Shown piece by piece: positions 20,334 to 29,814 of a stretch of DNA of 64,000 bases. The stretch spans positions 1-64,000 of the forward strand of contig NZ_JAGGLB010000039.1 in assembly GCF_017874215.1 (NCBI RefSeq), given 5' to 3'. Source of the stretch: Paenibacillus eucommiae. GTDB taxonomy: Bacteria; Bacillota; Bacilli; Paenibacillales; NBRC-103111. The translations under genes were made by a program, and so were the position numbers. The notes beneath the pieces are model-generated. The model made no database searches, was not told where the DNA came from, and saw only the letters and a program-made list of their open reading frames with translations. How positions within the stretch are numbered: the stretch's first letter is position 1; each line of letters begins with the position of its first letter.

Positions 20334-22631
20334 ATGAAGCGTAGACCCCCGCGATTATTGGTGCGGCTTATGGTAATCAGTATTTTCGTGGGAGCGATTC
20401 CCGTGCTTGTGTTAGGCAGCTTCTCTTACTATTTATTTATGGATCGGGTCGCGCATCAGGTCAATCAACGCAACAGCCAGCTTCTCACGGAAACGCAGAT
20501 GCGTCTCGAGCAATTGTATACGACCATCGATTTCTCGCTTACGCAATTGGCCAACGCTACCTTGCTGCAAGACGCGGTCGAATGGGACTTTTCCGGGAGC
20601 CGCTTTCAGTCGTTTAACGAGCTGTCCTTGCATTTGTACCAGTTGCAAAGTCTGGAAATGGGAATTAGCAATGTGTTCTACATCAACTTTGCCAAGGGCT
20701 GGCTGCTGGACAACCATGGGGCGTTCCTGCTCAGCGAGCATCCGGATCGCGACCGGTACATAGGCTATTCCGAAAGGAGCGAAAAGTCGTTCTGGGTGAC
20801 GCAGCAGGCGGAAAAGGTCACGGCGGACGAAGAAGGAGCGAAGTCGCAGGCGGATATTGCCGCCGTTATTCTGATGAAGCGAACGCCTCTCCACGCGATG
20901 AAGCCGACCGGCATGCTGGGCGTGCAGATTCCGCGTTACGAAATCGAGCGCCGGCTGTCCTCCGGCGGCAATCGCGATGCGAAGCTTATGATCGACGCCG
21001 ATTTGCACATTTTGGCGGCTTCAGAATCCTTCTCCTCCGAGTGGAGCCGGCTGCCTGATGAGTTTACCGCCCATCTCCAGGAGATGGTTCAGCCGGGCAG
21101 TCCGGCAACGTTCACATTCGATGATTCGCATTTGGCGGTTGTCAATCGGTCAGCCTATAACGGATGGTACTATGTGTCCATCTATTCGAATGCCGAAATT
21201 GCCAAAGACGCCCGCTCGATTCGGAATACGATGTTTATAATTTGCTTCTGCGTCCTCTTGCTTACGCTTCTGATTGCGATGGCTATGAATCGCCGGTTGT
21301 ATAAGCCGATCCGCAAGCTGTACGATTCAGTCGTTCGCTTGTCCGATTCGCAAGCCGCAGGTAATTACAACGAAATTGAATTGATTGAAGCGCGTCTGGA
21401 ATCGCTTGTGGAGACACAGATCGGCAAGGATGAATATATCGCGGGCCAGGTCAGCCAATTGCGGGAACTGTTCTTGTTTAAGCTGCTGATCGGCGAGGTT
21501 AACCCTGCGGAAGTAGGGTCCAAATCGGCCCATTACGAGTTGAATGCGCAGTGGAAGCAGTTTTGCGTCGTGTCCTTGCAAATTAGCAATTGGGAACGCT
21601 CGCGGTACAAGGAAGGCGATCGGGATCTGATGATGATGGCCGTCAAAAATATGATGGGCGAATTGATTCCTGCCGCCAATAGATTGCCTGCCGTTACCAT
21701 CGGACTGAGTCAGGTTGTCGTTATTGGCAGCACGCACGAGACGCCTGAGCAATTTCGGGAATATGTCGGGTCTTTGATTGTGATGATTCGCAAAGCCGTC
21801 GAACGCTATTTGGAGCTGGATGCTATTTTCGGAATCAGCCGTTCGATTCATTCGTTGAAGGAAGCGAACCGCGCCTATCTGGAAGCGACGGAAGCGCTGA
21901 AGCAAAAAAGCGTCATCATCGAGCAATCGCTTTTCTTCTTCGAGGATTTGGCGCCCGACCGGATCATCCGGGTCAAATATCCTGCGGCGCTGGAGAAAGC
22001 GCTCATTGAAGCGATCGAGGAGAACGACTATGAGCAGGCGAAGGAAAATTTACGGCTGATTTCCCGGTATTTGCTGGAGGCCAACGTCAGTTACCGCGAG
22101 CTGCAGCTATATTTGGTGCGCTTGCTCGTCACGCTGTTGACGGACTCGCTCGATTCCGACGAGTTTTTGTCCCAGCTGTTGAATGATCAGAAGACGATTT
22201 TCGATCAACTGTTCGAGTTGAACTCCCTGGATGAAATCGAGAACTGGATCGTCGGGAAAGTGCTCAAGCCGTTCATTCAATGGCGGGAAGAGCAGTCGCA
22301 GAAGCAGTACTACATCATTACCGAGCAGATGCGCAAAATGATTCACGAGCAGTATCAAACCGATCTTACGATGGAAACATGCGCGGAGCAGTTGAGATAC
22401 CATCCCGATTATTTACGGCGGGTGTTCCGCAAAGGGACCGGCATGAGCTTCAGCGACTATCTGGCCCAGCATCGACTCAACGTATCCAAGGAACTGCTCG
22501 AAAATACGGAATTGACGATATCGGACATTGCGCAGCAGCTCAATTTTCAAAATTCGCAAAATTTTATTCGCTATTTCAAAAAAATGGTCGGCATCACCCC
22601 CGGACAATATCGACAAAGCTTGCGGGACTGA
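20334..22631 (+). CDS. Membrane-spanning AraC-family sensor-regulator
   Basis: One-component transcription factor typical of Paenibacillus polysaccharide loci. From the ATG at 20334 (after GGAGGTGG) it is 765 aa. It has TM1 at about residues 12-32, an extracellular Cache-like sensor to about 295, and TM2 (FIICFCVLLLTLLIAMAM). A cytoplasmic linker follows, then a C-terminal two-helix-turn-helix AraC domain over the last 100 residues, with the signature SDIAQQLNFQNSQNFIRYFKK. It likely senses the extracellular sugar and activates the importer and the SLH protein. No receiver domain, so it is not a two-component regulator. Confidence 0.85.
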   Translation: MKRRPPRLLVRLMVISIFVGAIPVLVLGSFSYYLFMDRVAHQVNQRNSQLLTETQMRLEQLYTTIDFSLTQLANATLLQDAVEWDFSGSRFQSFNELSLHLYQLQSLEMGISNVFYINFAKGWLLDNHGAFLLSEHPDRDRYIGYSERSEKSFWVTQQAEKVTADEEGAKSQADIAAVILMKRTPLHAMKPTGMLGVQIPRYEIERRLSSGGNRDAKLMIDADLHILAASESFSSEWSRLPDEFTAHLQEMVQPGSPATFTFDDSHLAVVNRSAYNGWYYVSIYSNAEIAKDARSIRNTMFIICFCVLLLTLLIAMAMNRRLYKPIRKLYDSVVRLSDSQAAGNYNEIELIEARLESLVETQIGKDEYIAGQVSQLRELFLFKLLIGEVNPAEVGSKSAHYELNAQWKQFCVVSLQISNWERSRYKEGDRDLMMMAVKNMMGELIPAANRLPAVTIGLSQVVVIGSTHETPEQFREYVGSLIVMIRKAVERYLELDAIFGISRSIHSLKEANRAYLEATEALKQKSVIIEQSLFFFEDLAPDRIIRVKYPAALEKALIEAIEENDYEQAKENLRLISRYLLEANVSYRELQLYLVRLLVTLLTDSLDSDEFLSQLLNDQKTIFDQLFELNSLDEIENWIVGKVLKPFIQWREEQSQKQYYIITEQMRKMIHEQYQTDLTMETCAEQLRYHPDYLRRVFRKGTGMSFSDYLAQHRLNVSKELLENTELTISDIAQQLNFQNSQNFIRYFKKMVGITPGQYRQSLRD

Positions 22632-22641
22632 CATAAAAGGC

Positions 22642-22674
22642 GAACTGGCGAAATGCTTCGCATTTCGCCAGTTC
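22642..22674 (+). terminator. Long perfect hairpin after the AraC-type regulator
   Basis: GAACTGGCGAAATGC (22642-22656) is perfectly complementary to GCATTTCGCCAGTTC (22660-22674), a 15-bp stem with a 3-nt loop, 11 nt after the regulator stop. There is no T tract behind it, so it may act as an RNA-stabilising hairpin or a Rho-independent terminator of weak type. Confidence 0.55.
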
Positions 22675-22680
22675 CTAAAC

Positions 22681-22694
22681 CGCAAGCGCTTGCA
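22681..22694. promoter_or_regulatory. cre-like site (CcpA) upstream of the SLH gene
   Basis: CGCAAGCGCTTGCA matches the CcpA catabolite-response consensus TGWAARCGYTWNCA at 12 of 14 positions and is almost perfectly palindromic. It lies about 215 nt before the SLH/DUF4838 gene. Carbon-catabolite control of this cluster would be expected. Only the match is seen. Confidence 0.4.
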
Positions 22695-22803
22695 TAGTTG
22701 GGAGCGGCGACGATGAATAAAGGCGTTCGTCTGGAACAGAAGGCGCAGCGTGGAACTCCAGGATGATGCAGGGATTCTTTGGCTACAGCGACATTTTGAC
22801 CAT

Positions 22804-22841
22804 ATGGACGAAAAAGACGAAGGTTAGATTTTTTCGTCCAT
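22804..22841. promoter_or_regulatory. 12-bp inverted repeat, possible operator
   Basis: ATGGACGAAAAA (22804-22815) and TTTTTCGTCCAT (22830-22841) are exact inverted copies with a 14-nt spacer, giving 26 nt centre to centre. They lie 68 nt upstream of the SLH/DUF4838 start and downstream of the AraC-type regulator, so they may be the regulator's binding site. A hairpin function in RNA is the alternative. Confidence 0.4.
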
Positions 22842-22908
22842 GAAAGCAAATAAATTCATAATTTTAAATTTATTTCAATTTATTCTATGGTAGCAGGAGG
22901 ATATGGAT

Positions 22909-25900
22909 ATGTTGATTCAAATCAGTCGAAAGATAAGAACTCTGGTAGCAAAGCTTCTGGTTGTCGTTTTACTCGCTTCCGTCTTGCAGTTGAACGGATG
23001 GGCTCCTGTCAAAGCGGTTCAAGCCCAAACGCGGTTTAACGATATCGATGCGTCCTATGCCAAGCAAGAAATCGAGGAACTGGGCGCAGCCGGTATCATT
23101 TCCGGCTATGAGGACGGAACCTTCGCGCCGGCAAATCCGATCACTCGCGGCGAATTGGCCAAGATCATTGCCTCTATGCTGAAACTGGAGCCAAAACCCG
23201 AGAAGGCCAGCGACTTCCAGGATGTGTCAGAAAGCAGCTGGTATCGCGGTTACGTCGGAGCACTCGTCGAAGCAGGCATTACGCAGGGCGTCTCCGAAAC
23301 AGCGTTCTCGCCCGATTCGAATGTTACGCGGGAAGAAATGATCGTGCTCTTCATTCGCGCTTTCGGATTGGAAAAGAAAGCGCTTCAATGGGAATCGAAT
23401 GTTACTTGGTCCGATACAGAGCAAATATCCAAATGGGCCAGAGCGTACATCGACTTCGGATATCGAATCGGCTTCGTACGCGGCATTGCCAATCCTGACG
23501 GTTCGCTCCGTTTCGATCCGCAAAGCCGCGCCGAACGGCAGGCGATCGCCCGGCTTGCTTTTGAATTCGTATCCAAGCTGGACGAATACATCGAGCAAGC
23601 TGAAGAAGTTTTACCAACGGTAATGCCGTCCGCATCGCCAACTGCCGCACCTACGGCAACACCGACTATTGCGCCGACTTCAGCACCAGCCACGGCACCG
23701 ACTACAGCGCCAACTGCAGCGCCAACTACAGCGCCAACTGCGACGCCGAGCACGTCACCAGAGCCGACTCCTATGCTTGGCAGTATAGCCGGTATTGTAG
23801 CCGACACAGCCAGTTCGCCGCTTGCGGGAGCCAACGTCCAGGTAACGGGTACCTCTCGATCGGCTACTACAGACAGCACAGGCGCTTATGCGATTCACGA
23901 TGTGCATGTCGGCAGTCACACCGTTATCGTAACAAAGAAGGGATATGCCCCATACCAATCAAGTTCATTCCAGGTTACGAACAGCGGAACGGCGGCAGTT
24001 AACGTTACCCTTGAACATATGCCGGACCTGAGTATTGTGGCGAATGGCCAGGCACAGTCATTAATTATCATGGAACCGAACGCTGATAATCAGACAAAAA
24101 CGGCAGCAAATAAATTAGCCGCGTATGTCAAGAAGTCCACTAACGCCATTCTGCCGGTCTTGACGACGACAGAACTGAGCCAGTCTGGCAGTCAGTATGA
24201 CAACAAAGTACGGATCTATGTCGGAACGAAGGCTCCTCAGACACAAACCGCGATCACGGGCGAACTGCAAGGACTAGGGGATCACGGATTTGTGATATGG
24301 CCTTTTGAGCAATCGATTTCTATCATGGGACCGACCGCTTGGGGGACGGAATATGGCGTGGACGAATTCCTTGAACGCTATGTGGGTATTCGTTGGTTGC
24401 TGCCTGGACCTGACGGCGAGGATGTGCCGCTGACTGCAAATCTGACGGTTCCCTTTGAACCGGTAAAAGATGAACCAGCCGCCATTTCCCGCCACTTCTT
24501 CGGAATGGCTATTCAAGGCGACTGGAGTAGAGATAATCGCATGCAGCAAACGATTAATTTCCACCATAACATGAACGTCTTGTTTGATCCTGCTGTTTTT
24601 GCCAATCATCCCGAATTTTATCCGAACGGAGTTCTTCCTACTGATTCTTACGATTGGCAGCCGTGTTTTACGAACGAGACGGTGCAAGCGGCGATCGCGA
24701 GAATTATCCAGTATTTTAATCAAAATCCTACTGCGAAATCCTACTCGCTAGGTATTAACGACAAACAAGACAATTTTTGTGAATCCAACCCGAATCACCC
24801 TAATTATCCAGGGAAGATGAATTCTATGGGTGTACTGAATATGTCAGACATCTATTATCCTTGGGTTAACCAAGTAGCTGAAGGGGTTTTGGCTGTACAT
24901 CCGGATAAATATTTTGGATTGCTGGCCTACTTGAATGTTTATGACCCGCCGACCGTTCCATTAAACCCACGCGTCATTCCGTTTATCACGGACGATCGTA
25001 TGACCTGGATACTGCCGGAACACGAGACGGCCGGAAAAGGACAAACCGCGCTCTGGGAAGCTAAGGCGACAAATATTGGATTCTATGAATATTTATATGG
25101 AGCGCCGTACAATCTGCCTCGTATCTACATGCAACAAATGGCGGAAAACTACAAATACGCTCAAGATCACAAGGTGATCGCTCATGTCGCGGAGCTGTAT
25201 CCGAACTTTGGGGAAGGCCCAAAACCTTGGGTATCAGCCAAATTGCAATGGAATCCGAACCTGGATGTCAATGAATTGACTAGCGAATGGTATGAGCGAG
25301 CGGTAGGCGCAGCAGCAGCTCCCTATTTGCAGCAGTACTATGAGTATTGGGAAACCTTCTGGACGACGCGCATTTTCCAGTCAAGTTGGTATCTGGCATG
25401 GGTCAATGCGACGAATAAGCGGAATTACCTGAATCTGTTCGACCACAGCTATCTGGAAATCGTGACGAAGGAAGACATGGCCGAGAGCCGTCGCCTGCTG
25501 GAGCTCGCCGTTGTCAATGCCGGGGCAGGAAAGCAGAAGACGCGTGCCCAGTTGCTCCTCCGCACATTTGAATACTATGAAGCGTCGGCACTAAGCTATC
25601 CGAAGAAAGGAACGGTCAACACGCCTGCGAATGAACAAGCAGCAATGACGATGTTGGACGATATCGAGAAAAGCTACGCGATGGCGAAAAAACGGAAAAG
25701 CTTATTGAACGAATTCACCAGTAATCTTATTCTCGATAGAACACTCAAGGAAGATATTTACGCCGGCGCATGGAATGGCTTGCAGAGCACGCTTATTGCC
25801 GCCGTACAGCGTTATGTAGATACGGAACCGGCGAACGGAAATGTAAGACCGCGTTTCTACAACGTATTGAGTGGAATTGACTCCTACACCAACCTTACTG

Positions 25901-26997
25901 CATCTGCGGTCAAAACAACGGCCAGCAAAGAGACCATTTTGCAATCGCTCGATTTCAGTCAAGGAGCGTGGACAGCAGCGATCCCATTCTCCGAGTTTAC
26001 TGTTATGGGCTCCAACGCCGGCGCGCCTGTAGAAACGAAAGTGTACTTGTTGTGGGATAACGAGAACCTGTATGTCGGGTATGAAAACTTTGACAGTGAA
26101 GTGACCACGAATAAATTGATTAAGAGCACCGAGGCGCCGAATAACTGGTGGAAAAGCGGCCAGGACGATTCCGTCGAAACCTATGTGACAGGCGATGTGT
26201 CAGCAGGCTATAAAGGATTTTTCACCAATCCTAACGCCGTCAAGTTTGTCTACAAGAAAGGCCCGGCGCCGGATCCGACTACCCAATGGCAAGCAAGTGC
26301 GCAAATCGGAATCGACCGCTGGAATACGATTCAGGTCATTCCGTTCTCCAGCATAGGCGTCGATCTGGCTCAGACCAATACCCTGATGGGCTTCTTCTTC
26401 CGGGCTTATCACGGGTCCACCAAATTTTTAGGCTGGGGCGGAGGAGCGCCCTGGAAGGATGACAGCTTCAGACCTGTTCATCTTGTAGAACCGACCAATT
26501 ATTTGGAAAATTCATCATTTGAGCTAGGAAATCCGCAAAAACCTAGTGAAATCACACTCCCTTGGAGACAGTGGGGAACTACGGTCACACAACGCACGTA
26601 TGAATACGCGCATACAGGCACCTACAGCCTTGTGACCAGCGGAGTCGATCAAGCTGCCGGACCTTATCAGTATACTACCGGAGTGATTACACCTGGCAAG
26701 TATAAAGCCGTCCTGTACTACTACTTGCCAACGAATGCAACTACGCCAGGCTCGATTCAACTCTGGACCAACATTCTCAAGTCTGGAGGAGTGAAGATTT
26801 CCGATGTGCGAACTGACGTCATACCTTTATCTTGGGCGATAGGGCAGTGGCGGAAGCTGGAGTATATTTTCGAGGTCAAGCCTGATTATAGCGGGGTTGC
26901 GCCTGCTCAGTTGCAAGTCTGTGTAGCGCTCCGAGACTTCAAAACGACAGATAAGCTTTATATCGATGATTTCTCATTGTATAAGCTGGCAGACTAA
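22909..26997 (+). CDS. SLH-anchored surface protein with DUF4838 (GH67-like) domain
   Basis: A 1362-aa exported protein. The ATG at 22909 (8 nt after GGAGG) is preferred over one at 22903. It has a signal peptide (about 1-38, ending AVQAQ) and three SLH repeats (about 40-210; SGYEDGTFAPANPITRGE is one) that bind the secondary cell wall polymer. A Thr/Ala/Pro linker of TAPT-like repeats (about 235-285) and a CarboxypepD_reg-like beta-sandwich (about 289-370) follow. Then comes a large region resembling DUF4838 with a GH67-like N-terminal part (about 374-1014), and two C-terminal sugar-binding-like beta domains (NENLYVGYENFDSEV; then a jelly-roll). It probably acts on uronic-acid-containing polysaccharide at the cell surface; catalytic activity is inferred. 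Confidence 0.78.
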   Translation: MLIQISRKIRTLVAKLLVVVLLASVLQLNGWAPVKAVQAQTRFNDIDASYAKQEIEELGAAGIISGYEDGTFAPANPITRGELAKIIASMLKLEPKPEKASDFQDVSESSWYRGYVGALVEAGITQGVSETAFSPDSNVTREEMIVLFIRAFGLEKKALQWESNVTWSDTEQISKWARAYIDFGYRIGFVRGIANPDGSLRFDPQSRAERQAIARLAFEFVSKLDEYIEQAEEVLPTVMPSASPTAAPTATPTIAPTSAPATAPTTAPTAAPTTAPTATPSTSPEPTPMLGSIAGIVADTASSPLAGANVQVTGTSRSATTDSTGAYAIHDVHVGSHTVIVTKKGYAPYQSSSFQVTNSGTAAVNVTLEHMPDLSIVANGQAQSLIIMEPNADNQTKTAANKLAAYVKKSTNAILPVLTTTELSQSGSQYDNKVRIYVGTKAPQTQTAITGELQGLGDHGFVIWPFEQSISIMGPTAWGTEYGVDEFLERYVGIRWLLPGPDGEDVPLTANLTVPFEPVKDEPAAISRHFFGMAIQGDWSRDNRMQQTINFHHNMNVLFDPAVFANHPEFYPNGVLPTDSYDWQPCFTNETVQAAIARIIQYFNQNPTAKSYSLGINDKQDNFCESNPNHPNYPGKMNSMGVLNMSDIYYPWVNQVAEGVLAVHPDKYFGLLAYLNVYDPPTVPLNPRVIPFITDDRMTWILPEHETAGKGQTALWEAKATNIGFYEYLYGAPYNLPRIYMQQMAENYKYAQDHKVIAHVAELYPNFGEGPKPWVSAKLQWNPNLDVNELTSEWYERAVGAAAAPYLQQYYEYWETFWTTRIFQSSWYLAWVNATNKRNYLNLFDHSYLEIVTKEDMAESRRLLELAVVNAGAGKQKTRAQLLLRTFEYYEASALSYPKKGTVNTPANEQAAMTMLDDIEKSYAMAKKRKSLLNEFTSNLILDRTLKEDIYAGAWNGLQSTLIAAVQRYVDTEPANGNVRPRFYNVLSGIDSYTNLTASAVKTTASKETILQSLDFSQGAWTAAIPFSEFTVMGSNAGAPVETKVYLLWDNENLYVGYENFDSEVTTNKLIKSTEAPNNWWKSGQDDSVETYVTGDVSAGYKGFFTNPNAVKFVYKKGPAPDPTTQWQASAQIGIDRWNTIQVIPFSSIGVDLAQTNTLMGFFFRAYHGSTKFLGWGGGAPWKDDSFRPVHLVEPTNYLENSSFELGNPQKPSEITLPWRQWGTTVTQRTYEYAHTGTYSLVTSGVDQAAGPYQYTTGVITPGKYKAVLYYYLPTNATTPGSIQLWTNILKSGGVKISDVRTDVIPLSWAIGQWRKLEYIFEVKPDYSGVAPAQLQVCVALRDFKTTDKLYIDDFSLYKLAD

Positions 26998-27289
26998 GCT
27001 TTAAACAGATTACGGGGGGCGCTGGTCGTCCCCTGTTTTAAGGAAAATGTCGGCTGTGATGCCTTGCAATACAGACGAATTGAATGTCGTGGTTACGCCA
27101 AAGTCCTTGTCGAACCCATTTTGACATGATCGGCAGCGTGAATAAGACGCGAATGCGTCTCGCCTATGGGATCGAAAGTTAATAATTGCAGTATTTGTAA
27201 GCGTCAACTGATGTGAGAGAAATCCTCTTGCCTATTCCACCAACGATTTCCATACAAATTCATCCATTATCCAGGGAGGTATTCATTCT
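26998..27289. other. Intergenic gap after the SLH gene
   Basis: A weak terminator-like fold lies at 27003-27038: AAACAG with CTGTTT and GGGG with CCCC. A small perfect hairpin AGACGC-GAAT-GCGTCT lies at 27145-27160. No open frame with a ribosome binding site is visible. The bases before 27290 carry the GGGAGGT site of the next gene. Confidence 0.4.
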
Positions 27290-29461
27290 ATGACCCATCC
27301 ATCCGGTAATTCCAGGCACGAAGACGATTTACAGCATCAGGACCAAACGCAAGCCGCCGGCAATGAGAAAATCAGCAGGAGAGCGCTGCTCACCACGCTC
27401 GGAACTGCGGGTGTGGCGATTGCGGCAAGCGGCTTGTTTTCGAGCTCGGTCGCCAAAGCGGTTGGCGGCGAATCGACCGTCACCGAATCGGTTTACGGCG
27501 GTGAAGGATGCGATCTGACCATCGACGCCGATTGCGTCAACTTCCGCTATACCGACGATCAGCCGGTGCGGACAGTCGGGGACCGCTTGCGCGAAATCGT
27601 CAGCGTGAAAGACTTCGGCGCGATAGGCGACGGGGTTACGGACGATTCAGCGGCCATCGCGGCGGCGCTGGATTACTGCAATTCGCTGAAAAATGCGGCT
27701 GTCAACCCCGTATACCAATCGCCTGGCGCCAAGTTGATTGTCCCTCCAGGCACCTACAACGTCAATCAGCCGTTCACCGTGTTTTGTCATCTAGAAGCGC
27801 GTGGAGCGGTGTTCCTGTATCCGGATAACTTTGCCGGAACTGCGGTCACAATTGGCGGTACGGATAGCAGCAATGTTCTGATCAACGCTACAATTTCGCT
27901 GCCGGATTTGAAAAAGCCGTTAAATCCTGTGCTAACGGGAGGAAGCAAGGGTATACGAATCGCGAACGTGTGGAACTCCGATCTTTATCCAGGCCGCATC
28001 TATTATTTCGAAACAGGGCAGCATTACGATTCCATCGGGAAAGGGAATGTCTTTAACCGAATTTATGGGGGATATATCTTGAATAGCAAAATCGCCTATT
28101 TGATTCAGCCGACCGGTCCTATAAACGATTCGTTCTGCAACGAACTGGATTTCATCGGCGGTTCGATACAGCAAGTAGGAACCGTGTATGGGGTCAGGAC
28201 TTCCGGATGGCGGCATGTTGTCCTTAACGGCACAGGTGTCTCTACCATTACGAACGTAAGATTCAGGGGCACAGATTTTGAAGGGTATACGAGCGAATAT
28301 CATGTATACGCCAACGGCGCTCAATATTGTTTTTTCGATCATTGCCGCTGGGAAGCCGGACTCGTACCGGATCAAGCCCCAGGCAATTATGGCAACTGGT
28401 TTGACGTTGTCGCAACCCCAAGTCCTTCCAACTCGTTCTCGCAGCCTACCTACAGGGCATTTAATAACGGGGATAAAGTTGTGCTCGCATCTTCAACCGC
28501 GCCGGCCGGGTTGACTAATGGAGAAGCTTATTATGTTATTAATTCCACATCCGGTTCGTTCCAGCTTTCCACTTCGCCCAGCGACACGAGTCCGCAAACA
28601 TTTACTACTGCCGGCAGCACCGTTCGGTTCACGCTTCCTGTAAGGTTTTTTTTCGACGGCCCTCCAGGATACTATCAGGCAAGCAATAATGAAATCATTG
28701 GGGGGACCTACTCCTATCCGAATGCGCAGGAAATCATGTATAACGGCGTTCTGGCCTCCAGCAATCAACTGCGCACTGTCGGTCAGCGGTTTGCGATCGA
28801 TCAAGCGAAAACAAATGATTTCGGTACACTGGCTGTTTCGAATACGGCCGGAGCGGCATTAAATGCGCTGACCATCTATTCTCAAGATCCGTACTCAGAC
28901 CCAATCAAATGGAGAATGGGAATTTCGGCGGGCGGTAAGCTCAGATGGAACGGCACAACCGCCGGTCAGTTTGGAATCGATCAGCAAAATCTTGGACCTG
29001 CGGACCCTGGATCGCTTCAGCAAAGTATATCGTTTAATTCGGCGAGCCTGATTCAAAATACGAACACGAATAGCGGCACTTCCGCGAGCTCGCAATTCAG
29101 GACGAAGGCCGGGGCCAATGCTAGCAACTTGGGAAGCGCTTCCTTTGGTTATTTTCCCGCAGCCAATACGACATTAGGTGCGTTTGCTTCTGGAAAGGTA
29201 GTCATTCAGGGGACAGGGACGGGAACGGAATTGCCGAAGGGCGTCGTCTGTTATGCGCCTGCGACCGGAGCGCAGTTCGGTCTCTATATGGGCGGAGGTA
29301 CGGCCAATCTGACTGTCGATAAAACGAATGGCGTATTTGTCGCCAATGTCGCTGTCGAACCTTCGACGAATCCGGTTGGCGGTGTGTATATATACGCGCA
29401 CGGAGGCGCTCTTAAGGTGCGCGGAGCCGACGGGACAGTGACAACTATTGCTCCGGCATAG
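27290..29461 (+). CDS. Tat-exported pectate-lyase-superfamily beta-helix protein
   Basis: The 723-aa protein has a twin-arginine signal SRRALLTTLG (Arg30-Arg31) followed by a hydrophobic stretch, so it should leave the cell folded. The segment VKDFGAIGDGVTDDSAAI with VPPGTYNV is the hallmark of the Pectate_lyase_3 / GH28-like right-handed beta-helix. Catalytic residues cannot be assigned. The C-terminal 250 residues are Ser/Thr/Gly-rich and resemble tail-spike-like repeats. A GGGAGGT ribosome binding site lies 9 nt before the ATG. A decayed copy of parts of it follows directly. Confidence 0.75.
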   Translation: MTHPSGNSRHEDDLQHQDQTQAAGNEKISRRALLTTLGTAGVAIAASGLFSSSVAKAVGGESTVTESVYGGEGCDLTIDADCVNFRYTDDQPVRTVGDRLREIVSVKDFGAIGDGVTDDSAAIAAALDYCNSLKNAAVNPVYQSPGAKLIVPPGTYNVNQPFTVFCHLEARGAVFLYPDNFAGTAVTIGGTDSSNVLINATISLPDLKKPLNPVLTGGSKGIRIANVWNSDLYPGRIYYFETGQHYDSIGKGNVFNRIYGGYILNSKIAYLIQPTGPINDSFCNELDFIGGSIQQVGTVYGVRTSGWRHVVLNGTGVSTITNVRFRGTDFEGYTSEYHVYANGAQYCFFDHCRWEAGLVPDQAPGNYGNWFDVVATPSPSNSFSQPTYRAFNNGDKVVLASSTAPAGLTNGEAYYVINSTSGSFQLSTSPSDTSPQTFTTAGSTVRFTLPVRFFFDGPPGYYQASNNEIIGGTYSYPNAQEIMYNGVLASSNQLRTVGQRFAIDQAKTNDFGTLAVSNTAGAALNALTIYSQDPYSDPIKWRMGISAGGKLRWNGTTAGQFGIDQQNLGPADPGSLQQSISFNSASLIQNTNTNSGTSASSQFRTKAGANASNLGSASFGYFPAANTTLGAFASGKVVIQGTGTGTELPKGVVCYAPATGAQFGLYMGGGTANLTVDKTNGVFVANVAVEPSTNPVGGVYIYAHGGALKVRGADGTVTTIAPA

Positions 29462-29479
29462 AATAGAATCAACGGGTTC

Positions 29480-29729
29480 CTGCGTCGGGCGAAGGTTGCG
29501 AAACGACCATCGACGCCGATTGCGTCAACTTCTTTATACCGACGATCAGAGACCGGTGTCCATATTGATGCGAACGGCAATGGGATCAACGGCATTAATA
29601 ATAATCGCTTTTTCCATCGAAGGAGTGGTAAGCGAGTATCATGTTTATGCCAAACAGGCTACGGAAAATTTATTCCATCAATGCCACTGGGAACAAGGGC
29701 TGATGGCGGGAACAAACTGGCTGTTATAG
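29480..29729 (+). pseudogene. Decayed partial duplicate of the pectate-lyase-fold gene
   Basis: Bases 29490-29560 repeat the part of the preceding gene encoding TIDADCVNF and YTDDQ (near 27505-27565), with indels that break the frame. Bases 29630-29700 repeat the part encoding SEYHVYA and the CRWEAGLV region (near 28290-28370), here reading CHWEQGL. The roughly 700 nt between these blocks in the parent are missing. This is a collapsed tandem paralogue, not a gene. Confidence 0.8.
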
Positions 29730-29814
29730 TCAAGGGAACTATTGATTGATATACTATATTCCGGTAAAGATCAAAGATAGCATTCGGGATGTAGCAAAAA
29801 CACACCGCATGAAT

